Source: Streptomyces sp. LBL
GTDB lineage: Bacteria > Actinomycetota > Actinomycetes > Streptomycetales > Streptomycetaceae
Length of the DNA: 64,000 bases
Reading direction: 5' to 3'
Assembly (NCBI RefSeq): GCF_029893585.1
Contig: NZ_JARXYX010000027.1
Span: 1 to 64,000 of the forward strand
Numbering within the stretch: the stretch's first letter is position 1; every line of letters starts with the position of its first letter. Under the pieces are notes generated by a model. That model saw nothing but the letters and a program-made list of their open reading frames with translations, did not search any database and was not told where the DNA came from. The position numbers were made by a program, and so were the translations under genes. Of this stretch, positions 21,042 to 29,626 are shown one piece after another.

Positions 21042-21869
21042 GTGGCCGAGCACCGGCAGTCCAGGAAGCGCAGATACGTCACGTGGGCGGTGGCCGGCGC
21101 GGCCGTCGTCGCGGGGGGCGGAATCGCCGCGCAGAGCTCCATGGCGGCCACCGCGTGGCCCGCCCAGAAGACGTACACCGGCCGTGCGTTCGACACCTGC
21201 ACCGCGCCCTCGCTGAACGCCATGAAGGCATGGAAGGGCGGTCTCTACGGCGGCGCCGCCGTCTACGTCGGTGGCAAGAACCGCGGTTGTGCCCAGCCGA
21301 ACCTCACCGCCTCCTGGGTGAAGTCGGTCAACACCCTCGGCTGGAAGCTCATACCGATCTACGTCGGCGCCCAGCCGCCCTGCCAGACCAGCTCCAACCC
21401 TGAGAAGCTCACCGCCACCAACGCCGCCTCCCTCGGCGCGACCGACGCGGCCGACGCGGTGGCCAAGTCGTCCGCCCTCGGCATGAAGGCGGGCAGCCCG
21501 ATCTACCTCGACATGGAGCCGTACGACACCACGAACACGTCGTGCAACAACGCCGTGTTGACGTACGTCCGTTCCTTCACCAAGACACTGCGCGCCAAGA
21601 TCTACCGCGGCGGCTTCTACGGCTTCACCAGCTCCAGCGCCAAGGCCATCGCCACGGCGAAGGACAAGACGGACCTGCCGGGCAACCTCTGGTACGCGCT
21701 GTGGGACAAGCAGAACACCACGACCACCGACTGGCCGTGGGGCGCCACCCAGTACACCGGCCACAGCCGTGGCCATCAGTACCTCGTCAACAGCAAGGAA
21801 ACGCGGAACGGCTACACGATCACCGTGGACCGCGACGCGTGGGACGCGCCGGTCGCCATCGTCGGCTGA
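21042..21869 (+). CDS. secreted DUF1906 (glycoside-hydrolase-like, Rv2525c-type) protein
   Basis: About 275 residues. A signal peptide (RKRRYVTWAVAGAAVVAGGG, cleavage near SMAATA) precedes a single domain: GRAFDTCTAPSLNAMKAW, AAVYVGGKNRGCAQ, GWKLIPIYVGAQ, SPIYLDMEPYD and GHQYLVN. These are DUF1906 features, a TIM-barrel related to GH25-like lysozymes; the Asp-Met-Glu after the barrel strand could be catalytic. It probably acts on peptidoglycan or another cell-wall glycan. GTG 21042 has AAGGGG 7 nt upstream and is preferred; ATG 21027 in the same frame is an alternative. Confidence 0.85.
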   Translation: MAEHRQSRKRRYVTWAVAGAAVVAGGGIAAQSSMAATAWPAQKTYTGRAFDTCTAPSLNAMKAWKGGLYGGAAVYVGGKNRGCAQPNLTASWVKSVNTLGWKLIPIYVGAQPPCQTSSNPEKLTATNAASLGATDAADAVAKSSALGMKAGSPIYLDMEPYDTTNTSCNNAVLTYVRSFTKTLRAKIYRGGFYGFTSSSAKAIATAKDKTDLPGNLWYALWDKQNTTTTDWPWGATQYTGHSRGHQYLVNSKETRNGYTITVDRDAWDAPVAIVG

Positions 21870-22147
21870 CGCCGATGGCCCCGCCGGGCCGGGCAGCGCT
21901 GACAGCGACGCAGGACAAGGTTGGAAAGCAGAGCGGGCGGTGGCCGGGCGGGACTGAACACCGCCTCGCATGGTGAACGCGCGGTGAGAGGGCACGGCGG
22001 GCGCGAGGATGGCGTGCGGCGGGCGCGGCGGTGCCCGAAGTCCTGGGGAATCGTTGGTCGAATGGGTTGGCCAGAGCCTGCCCACTGCCTACCATCGATC
22101 ATCGCAAGACTTTGTGCACCGTCGCACAATCTCCTCGGGAGGTTTCC

Positions 22148-22795
22148 TTGCACCGCCGTCGTCGTCGCACCGCGCTTCTCCTCTCCGCCGCGATCGCCGC
22201 GGCTCCCCTCCTCACCGCCTGCGGAAACGACGCCCATCCAGGCGCGGCGGCCGTCGTCGGCGGCCAGCGGATCAGCGTCGCTCAGTTGGAGAACCGGGTG
22301 AGTGAGGTGCGCGACGCACAGCGGGCGGCGGTGCCGGACGAGGCGCAGTACCAGCAGGTCCTCGCCAAGACGGGCACCCTCACCCGGGACACCCTGCACA
22401 ACATGGTTCTCGACCAGGTGCTGCACAGCGCCGCCCAGGACGCGGGCGTGACCGTCAGTCGCAAGGAGATCCAGCAGATGCGGGCCGGCCTGGAGCAGCA
22501 GACCGGCGGGTCCGAGGCGCTGAGGACGGCCTGGCTGCAGGAGTACGGCATCGCCCCCGAGCGTCTCGACGAGAACCTGCGCCTCCAGCTGGAGGCCCAG
22601 AAACTCGCCGCCAAGCTCGGCACCGACACCCGCGCCCCCGCTTTCTGGAGCGCCCTGACCAAGGCATCCAAGAAGCTCGACGTCGACCTCAACCCGCGCT
22701 ACGGCACCTGGGACGTCCAGAAGAGCGGCCGCGTCGACGCGAAGACGCCGTGGGTAAGGGACGTCACAGCGGCGGGGACCCAGCGGACGACGTGA
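22148..22795 (+). CDS. SurA N-terminal-domain lipoprotein
   Basis: 215 residues, with TTG start at 22148 preceded by CGGGAGG. Lipoprotein signal RRRTALLLSAAIAAAPLLTAC, lipobox LTAC. The mature part (AAVVGGQRISVAQLENRV, LHNMVLDQVLHSAAQDAGVT, RKEIQQMRAGLEQQTGG) is the helical SurA N-terminal chaperone domain; no PPIase domain follows. It is probably an extracytoplasmic folding factor. mazG lies downstream in the same direction after 156 bp with a DnaA-box-like site, so separate expression is likely. Confidence 0.85.
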   Translation: MHRRRRRTALLLSAAIAAAPLLTACGNDAHPGAAAVVGGQRISVAQLENRVSEVRDAQRAAVPDEAQYQQVLAKTGTLTRDTLHNMVLDQVLHSAAQDAGVTVSRKEIQQMRAGLEQQTGGSEALRTAWLQEYGIAPERLDENLRLQLEAQKLAAKLGTDTRAPAFWSALTKASKKLDVDLNPRYGTWDVQKSGRVDAKTPWVRDVTAAGTQRTT

Positions 22796-22861
22796 GCCGC
22801 GAGTCGGGCACGCTACGTGAGCAGGGAGTCGGGCAACCGACGTGAGCAGGGAGTCGGGTGC
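22794..22861. repeat. three tandem copies of a 23-bp unit
   Basis: Units of the form CGTGAGCAGGGAGTCGGGCA recur three times with small differences directly after the SurA-like gene; the first copy includes its stop codon. Confidence 0.75.
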
Positions 22862-22904
22862 AGAGCCCTGGATGTTCATACGATCGCACCGCGCCTCCCT
22901 GGCC

Positions 22905-22913
22905 TGTGGATAA
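22905..22913 (-). promoter_or_regulatory. DnaA-box-like sequence upstream of mazG
   Basis: TGTGGATAA on the plus strand is the exact complement of TTATCCACA. It lies 39 bp before the mazG start, a position where bound DnaA would contact the promoter. Confidence 0.45.
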
Positions 22914-22951
22914 CTGATCGCCTCGTCGGCGACGTGCGTTAGCTTCGAATC

Positions 22952-23977
22952 GTGAACGCAACCAGCCCCGAAGCCGCACCCGGCTCCGCAGCCGCACCTG
23001 GCCCCGAAGCCGCGCTTGCCCCCGCCCCCGCCCCCGGCCGGATCATCCTGCTCACCACCAGCCACCGTGTCGCCCCCGGCCTGCTGTCCTGGCCCGCCTG
23101 GCAGGCGCTGCACGCTGCCGACCGGGTGCTGTGCGCGGACGGGGCGCACCCGCAGCTGCCGTACCTGTGCGAGGCGGGCATAGCGGTCGAGGAGACCTCG
23201 CCGACCGCAGAGGACCTGGTCGGTGCGTGCGCCGGAGGGAAGACGGTGGTCGTGGTCGCGACCGGCGAGGGTGAGTCCACCCTCACGGACGGCCTCGCCC
23301 GCCTCGCCGGCTCCGGTCGCGTCTCGATGCCTGATCTGGAGCTGCTCCCCGCCTCCTACGACCTCCCGGGCGCCCGCCTGCTCGACCTCGTCCAGGTGAT
23401 GGACCGTATCCGCGCCGAGTGCCCGTGGTCGTCCCAGCAGACCCACAAGGGCCTGGCGAAGTACGGCATCGAGGAGGCGTACGAACTCGTCGAGGCGATC
23501 GAGGAGGGGGACCGTGACGAACTGCGCGAGGAACTCGGCGACGTTCTCCTCCAGGTCGTCTTCCACGCCCGTATCGCGGAAGAGGACCCGGACACCCCCT
23601 TCTCCATCGACGACGTGGCCGGCGGCATCGTCAGCAAGCTCATCCACCGCCACCCGCATGTCTTCGGCGACGCGACGGCCACGACCCCCGAGGAGGTCAA
23701 GGAACACTGGCTGCGCACCAAGGCGATAGAGAAGCAGCGCACCTCGGTGACGGAGGGCGTCCCCCTGGGCCAGCCGGGCCTCGCCCTCGCCGCGAAGTTG
23801 GCGTCCCGGGTCCGGACGGCGGGCCTGGACGTCCCGCTGCCCCCGACCGAGGGCCTCGGCTACGACCTGCTCGCACTGGCAGTACGCGCCGAAGCGGACG
23901 GCATCGACCCGGAGGCGGCACTGCGGGCGGCGGCGCGGGCCTATCGGGATGCGATCCAGGAGGTCGAGGAGGGCTGA
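22952..23977 (+). CDS. mazG: nucleoside triphosphate pyrophosphohydrolase MazG
   Basis: 341 residues. The N-terminal third is an Ala/Pro-rich start plus a methylase-like Rossmann region (IILLTTSHRVAPGLLSW) found in actinobacterial MazG. The MazG catalytic core begins at RIRAECPWSSQQTHKGL, with KYGIEEAYELVEAIEEGD and ELREELGDVLLQVVFHARIA giving the ExxE..ExxD Mg-binding motif. A second, degenerate half follows, including the conserved KEHWLRTKAIEK. It removes pyrophosphate from non-canonical or excess NTPs. GTG start at 22952. Confidence 0.93.
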   Translation: MNATSPEAAPGSAAAPGPEAALAPAPAPGRIILLTTSHRVAPGLLSWPAWQALHAADRVLCADGAHPQLPYLCEAGIAVEETSPTAEDLVGACAGGKTVVVVATGEGESTLTDGLARLAGSGRVSMPDLELLPASYDLPGARLLDLVQVMDRIRAECPWSSQQTHKGLAKYGIEEAYELVEAIEEGDRDELREELGDVLLQVVFHARIAEEDPDTPFSIDDVAGGIVSKLIHRHPHVFGDATATTPEEVKEHWLRTKAIEKQRTSVTEGVPLGQPGLALAAKLASRVRTAGLDVPLPPTEGLGYDLLALAVRAEADGIDPEAALRAAARAYRDAIQEVEEG

Positions 23978-23993
23978 CACCTTGCCGAGCGCT

Positions 23994-24108
23994 CCTGCCG
24001 AGACGTCCTCCCAAAGGCGATCTCGCAGAGGCGTCCTCGCAGAGGCGATCTCGCAGAGGCGTCCTCGCAAAGGCGATCTCGCAGAGGCGACCTCGCCGAG
24101 AAGCCCCC
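23994..24108. repeat. 14-bp tandem repeats AGGCGATCTCGCAG / AGGCGTCCTCGCAG
   Basis: About eight alternating copies of two sister 14-mers fill the gap between mazG and the P450 gene. The frame stays open through them, which makes the P450 frame look longer than the gene. Confidence 0.85.
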
Positions 24109-24143
24109 GGGGAGCCCCCGAATACGCCAGCTACCGTCAAGGA

Positions 24144-25442
24144 GTGACCAACCAGCCCCTCCCCGCGCGCCCTGTTCCCGACGCCCCAGAGCTCTTCACC
24201 TGGGAGTTCGCGACCGATCCGTACCCCGCCTACGCCTGGCTCCGCGAGCACGCCCCCGTGCACCGGACGACACTGCCCAGTGGTGTGGAGGCCTGGCTGG
24301 TCACCCGTTACGTCGATGCCAAGCAGGCGCTCGCCGAGCCGCGGCTCTCCAAGAACCCGGCGCATCACGACGGACCCGCGCACGCCAAGGGCAAGACGGG
24401 CATCCCGGGTGAGCGCAAGGCCGAGTTGATGACCCATCTGCTCAACATCGATCCGCCGGACCACACGCGGCTGCGGCGGCTCGTCTCCAAGGCGTTCACC
24501 CCGAGACGTGTCGCCGAGTTCGCCTCCCGTGTGCAGGAACTCACCGATCAGCTGATCGACCAGATCGCCCTCGAAGGGAGCGCCGATCTCATCCACGACT
24601 TCGCCTTTCCCCTCCCCATCTATGCGATCTGCGACCTGCTCGGCGTTCCCCGCGAGGACCAGGACGACTTCCGGGACTGGGCGGGCATGATGATCCGGCA
24701 CGGGGGCGGGCCGCGGGGCGGGGTCGCCCGGTCGGTGAAGAAGATGCGCGGCTATCTCGCCGAGCTCATCCACCGCAAGCGCGAGGCCCTGCCGGAAGAG
24801 GCCGCTCCCGGCGAGGACCTCATCTCCGGCCTGATCCGTGCCTCCGACCACGGCGAGCACCTCACCGAGAACGAGGCCGCCGCGATGGCCTTCATCCTGC
24901 TCTTCGCCGGGTTCGAGACCACCGTCAACCTCATCGGCAACGGCACCTACGCCCTCCTCACCCACTCCGATCAGCGGGCCCGGCTCCAGCAGTCCCTCGC
25001 CGCCGGCGAACGCGGGCTCCTGGAGACGGGCATCGAGGAACTTCTCCGCTATGACGGCCCCGTAGAGCTCGCCACCTGGCGCTACGCCACCCGGCCGGTC
25101 AGCATCGGCGGGCAGGACATCGCGGCAGGCGACCCCGTGCTCGTCGTACTCGCCGCCGCGGACCGGGATCCGGAGCGGTTCGCCGACCCGGACACTCTGG
25201 ACCTGTCCCGGCGTGACAATCAGCACCTTGGATACGGTCACGGCATCCACTACTGCCTCGGCGCACCCCTGGCCCGGCTGGAGGGCCAGACCGCCCTCGC
25301 CACCCTGCTGACCAGGCTGCCGGACCTGCGACTCGCCGTGGAGCCGGCCGAGTTGCGCTGGCGCGGCGGGCTCATCATGCGCGGACTGCGCACGCTGCCC
25401 GTCGAGTTCACACCCCGTGACCGACTCGGCTCACGCGGGTGA
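24144..25442 (+). CDS. cytochrome P450 (probable CYP107 family)
   Basis: 432 residues, a soluble class I bacterial P450. The I-helix is AMAFILLFAGFETTVNLIGN (AGxET with Phe in place of the usual His). The K-helix ExxR lies in EELLRYDG and following. The heme loop is LGYGHGIHYCLGAPLAR with axial Cys near residue 371, where the usual Phe two before the first Gly is Leu. GTG 24144 with an adjacent AAGGA is taken as start because upstream codons are repeat DNA. Position between mazG and the rpf genes matches S. coelicolor CYP107U1, which from memory is needed for sporulation; orthology is inferred from order. No ferredoxin gene is adjacent. Confidence 0.9.
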   Translation: MTNQPLPARPVPDAPELFTWEFATDPYPAYAWLREHAPVHRTTLPSGVEAWLVTRYVDAKQALAEPRLSKNPAHHDGPAHAKGKTGIPGERKAELMTHLLNIDPPDHTRLRRLVSKAFTPRRVAEFASRVQELTDQLIDQIALEGSADLIHDFAFPLPIYAICDLLGVPREDQDDFRDWAGMMIRHGGGPRGGVARSVKKMRGYLAELIHRKREALPEEAAPGEDLISGLIRASDHGEHLTENEAAAMAFILLFAGFETTVNLIGNGTYALLTHSDQRARLQQSLAAGERGLLETGIEELLRYDGPVELATWRYATRPVSIGGQDIAAGDPVLVVLAAADRDPERFADPDTLDLSRRDNQHLGYGHGIHYCLGAPLARLEGQTALATLLTRLPDLRLAVEPAELRWRGGLIMRGLRTLPVEFTPRDRLGSRG

Positions 25443-25489
25443 CGGGCCGCACGGAAACCTGTGATCTTCACGTGATCTACGCGGCATTA

Positions 25490-25502
25490 ACTTGTGACAA
25501 GT
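25490..25502. promoter_or_regulatory. palindrome ACTTGTGACAAGT upstream of first rpf gene
   Basis: A perfect 5-bp inverted repeat with 3-nt centre, 88 bp before the Rpf start in a locally AT-rich stretch with several GTGATC motifs. A regulator site is possible. No -35/-10 assigned. Confidence 0.35.
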
Positions 25503-25589
25503 GATCGTCTGCAGATACGTTCACGGATCAGCGCGACGGCGAGTGTCGGCCGCCGCGTCGCTCATCGTTGTCTCGCGAAAGGTCCCCGC

Positions 25590-26651
25590 ATGCTCTCCGG
25601 GAACGGCCGTCATCGTCGCCCCCGCCAGGCCCCGGCGCTTCTCGTCGCGGCCGGAGTGACCGGTTCCGCCATCGCGATCCCGCTGCTCGCGGCGTCCGGC
25701 GCCAGTGCGGCGAGCGGGACCACCTGGGACCAGGTCGCCCAGTGCGAGTCCGGCGGCTCCTGGAGCGAGGACAGCGGCGACGGAGCCTACGGCGGACTCC
25801 ACATCGCGCAGGAGGACTGGGACAAGTACGGCGGTCTCGACTACGCCACGCGCCCCGACCAGGCCAGCCGCAACCAGCAGATCGCGGTGGCCGAGAAGAT
25901 CCTCGAGGACAAGGGCGTCAGCTACTGGTCCACCTGCGGTCTGCTCAACGGGCTGACCAAGGACTCCCAGTCGGCCGAGGTCGACACGGGTCTGGGCAGC
26001 ATCGGCCTGGACGCGTCGAGCGGGAAGACCTCGTCCGGCCTGTCCGATCCTGGAGAGGCGTCGACCGGTTCCTCCGGAGACGCGCCCTCGGATGCGGCCT
26101 CGGGCACGCCTTCGCCGCCCGCCTCCAAGCCGTCGTCGCCCGCCGCCTCGTCGAACTCCTCGAATCCCCCGGGTTTGACGGATGATGCGGCCAAGTCGGA
26201 CTCATCCGCCGAATCCAGCTCCGGTGCCAGTGGCTCGCGGGACTCCTCCCGTGCGTCCGCAGGTACGGCGAAGCAGGACGACTCGGACAACTCCTGGCAA
26301 GCGGGCGGCACTTCGGGCCTCGTCGACACCGGAGCCCTCAACGCCGGAGTCCTCGACGCCGCGGTCGGCGGCGGCAAGCACCGCGGCGGCAATGCCGACG
26401 AGAACACGCTCGCCGCCACGGACGGCGCAGGCGTCACGGACGGCATCGACGACACCGGCACCGCGGGCGGCCGTCACGCCGCCCGCGGAGACTCGTACAC
26501 GGTCCGTCCGGGAGACACGCTCGAGACCATCGCCGACTCCCTTGGCCTCCAAGGCGGGTGGCGTGCGCTCTACGAGGAGAACAGGCAGGCCATCGGTACC
26601 GACCCGAGTCGCCTCTCCGTCGGTCAGACCCTTGGACTTGGTGTCGAATAG
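25590..26651 (+). CDS. resuscitation-promoting factor (Rpf) with C-terminal LysM
   Basis: 353 residues. Signal peptide to about residue 39 (cleavage after ASAAS). The Rpf lysozyme-like domain at 40-118 (TTWDQVAQCESGGSW with catalytic Glu in CESGG, YGGLHIAQEDWDKYGG) cleaves peptidoglycan glycan strands. A long Ser/Pro/Asp-rich linker (about 120-295) includes runs like SSSGASGSRDSSRAS. The LysM domain at 303-352 (YTVRPGDTLETIADSLGL) binds peptidoglycan. ATG 25590 follows GAAAGGTCC. It is tandem with the second Rpf gene at 27035 but lacks the riboswitch. By order it corresponds to a second rpf gene beside rpfA in S. coelicolor. Confidence 0.92.
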   Translation: MLSGNGRHRRPRQAPALLVAAGVTGSAIAIPLLAASGASAASGTTWDQVAQCESGGSWSEDSGDGAYGGLHIAQEDWDKYGGLDYATRPDQASRNQQIAVAEKILEDKGVSYWSTCGLLNGLTKDSQSAEVDTGLGSIGLDASSGKTSSGLSDPGEASTGSSGDAPSDAASGTPSPPASKPSSPAASSNSSNPPGLTDDAAKSDSSAESSSGASGSRDSSRASAGTAKQDDSDNSWQAGGTSGLVDTGALNAGVLDAAVGGGKHRGGNADENTLAATDGAGVTDGIDDTGTAGGRHAARGDSYTVRPGDTLETIADSLGLQGGWRALYEENRQAIGTDPSRLSVGQTLGLGVE

Positions 26652-26741
26652 GGCGAAAAGCAGCGGGAGTTCACACATACTTCACGCCGAATGTCCGTTT
26701 TGGTGAAAGTGTGGGATGAGTCTCAGAAGTCCGGGTCTTCT

Positions 26742-26771
26742 TTGAAATTCCGTGGATCGCGTGTCTACCGT
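26742..26771 (+). promoter_or_regulatory. candidate rpfA promoter
   Basis: TTGAAA (26742-26747), 18-nt spacer, TACCGT (26766-26771). This would start RNA around 26779, just before the riboswitch fold. Confidence 0.45.
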
Positions 26772-26804
26772 CAGGGTCGTTCGTCACCACGAACACCGGC
26801 GGCC

Positions 26805-27020
26805 GCAACGCCGAATCCTGCCAGCGGCCGCACGGGATCAGTCGTCGCGTAAAGCGCCGTAGGCAGGAGCGGGGGACCCAAGGTAGGCGCCGGGTCCGGC
26901 GGTTGAGGCCCTTCGGGGACTCGCGGCCGGCACCGGCTTGGGGTGAAGCCGCACATCGAGAGGTGTGCGGCCGGGCAACTCAACCGGCCCGAACCCGACA
27001 GCTCACCTCGTAGGCGTCGG
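26805..27020 (+). promoter_or_regulatory. ydaO-type cyclic di-AMP riboswitch
   Basis: All conserved strings of the ydaO/yuaA motif appear in order: ACGCCGAATCCTG (26808-26820), GGAGCGGGGGACCCA, CTTGGGGTGAAGCC, CCGGGCAACTC, CCCGAACCCGACAGCTCAC and CTCGTAGGCGT (ending near 27017). The last pairs with ACGCC at the 5' side as P1. It sits between a plausible promoter and the ribosome site of rpfA. In Streptomyces this riboswitch is known to turn rpfA down when c-di-AMP is high. Confidence 0.92.
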
Positions 27021-27034
27021 TGAGGGGATCCACC

Positions 27035-27757
27035 ATGCTGTTTTCCGGGCAGGGCAAGCACCGCCGTCCGTCCAAGGCCACTCGCGTCGCCGCGCTCGCC
27101 GGTGTCACCGGTGTCGCCATCGCCGCCCCGCTGATGGCGGCCGGCAACGCCTCCGCCGCCACCACCTCCGAGTGGGACACCGTCGCCCAGTGCGAGTCCG
27201 GCGGCAACTGGTCCATCAATACCGGCAACGGCTACTTCGGCGGTCTGCAGTTCTCCGCCTCCACCTGGGCCGCGTACGGCGGCACGCAGTACGCCGGGCA
27301 GGCCGACCAGGCCTCCAAGTCGCAGCAGATAGCCGTCGCCGAGAAGGTCCTCGCCTCCCAGGGCAAGGGCGCCTGGCCGGTCTGCGGCACGGGCCTGTCC
27401 GGTGCCACCTCCAGCGGCAGCGCCGCCGGCTCCTCCTCGAACGGCTCCTCCGACAGCTCCTCCAACAGCTCCTCGCAGAGCCAGAGCCAGAGCACCGACA
27501 GCAGCAGCCGCTCCGGCGAGCAGAAGGCTTCCCGCTCCGCCGACCGCCCGGCCGCCAAGAAGACCGTCACCACCCCGACCGGTAAGAAGGTCAAGAAGGG
27601 CGACGGCGAGTACAAGGTCGTCAAGGGCGACACCCTCAGCTCCATCGCCGAGGCGCACAAGGTCAAGGGCGGCTGGGAGAAGCTGTTCGAGCTGAACAAG
27701 GGCATCGTCGAGGACGCCAACCTCATCTACCCGGGTCAGCAGCTGCACCTGAAGTAG
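27035..27757 (+). CDS. rpfA: resuscitation-promoting factor RpfA (Rpf + LysM)
   Basis: 240 residues. Signal peptide cleaved near NASAAT. Rpf domain about 42-118 (EWDTVAQCESGGNW with catalytic Glu, GYFGGLQFSASTWAAYGG), a Ser/Gln-rich linker (SSSNGSSDSSSNSSSQSQSQ), a basic segment (KKTVTTPTGKKVKKGD) and LysM at 190-239 (YKVVKGDTLSSIAEAHKVKG). The start ATG 27035 has GAGGGGATCCACC ahead, directly behind the c-di-AMP riboswitch. It remodels peptidoglycan at germination and outgrowth. An ATG at 27020 in frame would overlap the riboswitch and is rejected. Confidence 0.95.
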   Translation: MLFSGQGKHRRPSKATRVAALAGVTGVAIAAPLMAAGNASAATTSEWDTVAQCESGGNWSINTGNGYFGGLQFSASTWAAYGGTQYAGQADQASKSQQIAVAEKVLASQGKGAWPVCGTGLSGATSSGSAAGSSSNGSSDSSSNSSSQSQSQSTDSSSRSGEQKASRSADRPAAKKTVTTPTGKKVKKGDGEYKVVKGDTLSSIAEAHKVKGGWEKLFELNKGIVEDANLIYPGQQLHLK

Positions 27758-27850
27758 AGAGAACGCGGCGCTCGGTTGAACCACGGCGCCCTCGCCTCCG
27801 CGGTCCTCTTACTGAAGGCCGCGTAAGGGTCTCCCCCGTCCCCACGGGCT

Positions 27851-27896
27851 CCCCGCCCCGGTGCGTATTCCCCCGTACGCACCGGGGCGGGGTTTT
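27851..27896 (+). terminator. intrinsic terminator after rpfA
   Basis: A perfect 17-bp stem CCCCGCCCCGGTGCGTA / TACGCACCGGGGCGGGG with an 8-nt loop and TTTTCTCT after it. Confidence 0.95.
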
Positions 27897-27900
27897 CTCT

Positions 27901-28040
27901 GCCGCCTGCCGCCTGCCGCCTGCCGCCTGCCGCCTGCCGCCTGCCGCCTGCCGCCTGCCGTCTGCCGTCTGCCGTCTGCCGTCTGCCGTCTGCCGTCTGC
28001 CGTCTGCCGTCTGGCGTCTGGCGTCTGCCGTCTGGCGTCT
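27901..28040. repeat. perfect heptamer array, 20 copies
   Basis: Exactly 20 contiguous 7-bp units: 8 of GCCGCCT, 8 of GCCGTCT, then GGCGTCT, GGCGTCT, GCCGTCT, GGCGTCT. The variants are in blocks, as left by slippage or unequal exchange. It lies between the rpfA terminator and the eno leader. The unit length is not a multiple of three, so all frames stay open but code nothing recognisable. Confidence 0.97.
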
Positions 28041-28121
28041 GCCCCCGGGTCTGCCCCCTGGCCCCCGCCCCCGCGGTCTGCCCCCTGACCCCCGCCCTCT
28101 GTCGCCTTTGCCCCGACCTCT

Positions 28122-28140
28122 TTGTTCCGTTCGGGAACAA
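28122..28140. promoter_or_regulatory. inverted repeat TTGTTCC-N5-GGAACAA before eno
   Basis: Perfect 7-bp arms with centre GTTCG in an AT-rich island about 150 bp before the eno start. Possible operator. Downstream, TTGCCG (28174) and TAGGCT (28200) could be promoter boxes but the 20-nt spacing is long. Confidence 0.45.
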
Positions 28141-28288
28141 TTTACTCTCGGTTCTGCCCAAGGGGTGGGCGACTTGCCGACCGATCGGCCCCGGGCGGTT
28201 AGGCTCATGTCGCGGAGCCGACCCCGGCTCCGTGCACCACGGGCCTCGCGGCCCGCGTACACGCGTCACATCCCAGAAGGAGATGCTC

Positions 28289-29578
28289 GTGCCGTCCATC
28301 GACGTCGTCGTAGCCCGGGAAATCCTGGACTCCCGAGGCAACCCCACGGTCGAGGTCGAGGTCGGCCTCGACGACGGCAGCACGGGTCGTGCCGCCGTTC
28401 CGTCCGGCGCCTCCACGGGTGCCTTCGAGGCCATCGAGCTTCGCGACGGTGACCCGAACCGCTACCACGGCAAGGGTGTCGAGAAGGCCGTGCTGGCCGT
28501 CATCGAGCAGATCGGCCCGGAGCTCGTCGGCTACGACGCCACCGAGCAGCGCCTGATCGACCAGGCGATGTTCGACCTGGACGCCACCGACAACAAGGGC
28601 TCCCTCGGCGCCAACGCCATCCTCGGCGTCTCCCTCGCCGTCGCCCACGCCGCCTCCGAGGCCAGCGACCTCCCGCTCTTCCGCTACCTGGGCGGTCCGA
28701 ACGCGCACCTGCTGCCGGTGCCGATGATGAACATCCTGAACGGCGGCTCGCACGCCGACTCCAACGTGGACATCCAGGAGTTCATGATCGCCCCGATCGG
28801 CGCGGAGTCCTTCTCCGAGGCGCTGCGCTGGGGCACCGAGGTCTACCACACCCTCAAGAAGGTGCTGAAGACCAAGGGCCTGTCCACCGGCCTCGGCGAC
28901 GAGGGCGGCTTCGCCCCGAACCTCGGTTCCAACCGCGAGGCCCTCGACCTCATCCTCGAGGCCGTCAAGCAGGCCGGTTACATCCCCGGCGAGCAGATCG
29001 GCCTCGCGCTCGACGTGGCCGCCTCCGAGTTCTACAAGGACGGCAAGTACCTCTTCGAGGGCAAGGAGCGCTCCGCCGCCGAGATGACGGAGTACTACGA
29101 GGAGCTCGTCGCGGCCTACCCGCTCGTCTCCATCGAGGACCCGCTCTTCGAGGACGACTGGGCCGGCTGGAAGGTCCTCACGGACCGGCTCGGCGACAAG
29201 GTTCAGATCGTCGGCGACGACCTGTTCGTCACCAACCCGGAGCGTCTGGCCCGCGGCATCGACGAGGGTGCCGCCAACGCCCTGCTCGTGAAGGTGAACC
29301 AGATCGGCTCGCTGACCGAGACGCTGGACGCCGTCGAGCTGGCCCAGCGCAGCGGCTTCAAGTGCATGATGTCCCACCGCTCCGGCGAGACCGAGGACGT
29401 CACCATCGCCGACCTCGCCGTCGCCACCAACTGCGGTCAGATCAAGACCGGCGCCCCGGCCCGCTCCGAGCGCGTCGCCAAGTACAACCAGCTGCTGCGC
29501 ATCGAGGAGATCCTCGACGACGCCGCGGTGTACGCCGGCCGCTCGGCCTTCCCGCGGTTCCGCTCCGCGAACCACTGA
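28289..29578 (+). CDS. eno: enolase
   Basis: 429 residues, full length. It converts 2-phosphoglycerate to phosphoenolpyruvate in glycolysis. VVAREILDSRGNPTVEVEV opens the capping loop domain. GLGDEGGFAPN carries the acid/base Glu, LVSIEDPLFEDDW and VGDDLFVTN provide Mg-binding Glu and Asp, NALLVKVNQIGSL holds the catalytic Lys, and MMSHRSGETEDVT closes the active site. GTG 28289 is preferred to ATG 28283 because GAAGGAG lies 6-7 nt before the GTG and only about 1 nt before the ATG. Confidence 0.98.
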   Translation: MPSIDVVVAREILDSRGNPTVEVEVGLDDGSTGRAAVPSGASTGAFEAIELRDGDPNRYHGKGVEKAVLAVIEQIGPELVGYDATEQRLIDQAMFDLDATDNKGSLGANAILGVSLAVAHAASEASDLPLFRYLGGPNAHLLPVPMMNILNGGSHADSNVDIQEFMIAPIGAESFSEALRWGTEVYHTLKKVLKTKGLSTGLGDEGGFAPNLGSNREALDLILEAVKQAGYIPGEQIGLALDVAASEFYKDGKYLFEGKERSAAEMTEYYEELVAAYPLVSIEDPLFEDDWAGWKVLTDRLGDKVQIVGDDLFVTNPERLARGIDEGAANALLVKVNQIGSLTETLDAVELAQRSGFKCMMSHRSGETEDVTIADLAVATNCGQIKTGAPARSERVAKYNQLLRIEEILDDAAVYAGRSAFPRFRSANH

Positions 29579-29626
29579 GCCCGGCGAGGGCCGACCCAAC
29601 CTGGGGGTAAGGCCTAGCCAGTCGTA

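Noticed and set aside
23697..25250. 517-codon minus-strand frame across mazG end and P450
   Set aside because: Shadow of two well-recognised plus-strand genes.
25443..25589. Second c-di-AMP riboswitch before the first Rpf gene
   Set aside because: None of the conserved strings (CGAATCC, GACAGCT, CTCGTAGGCG) occur there and the leader is too short.
27901..28040. Possible CRISPR array
   Set aside because: Units of 7 bp are contiguous with no spacers and no cas genes nearby; same reasoning for the other tandem arrays.
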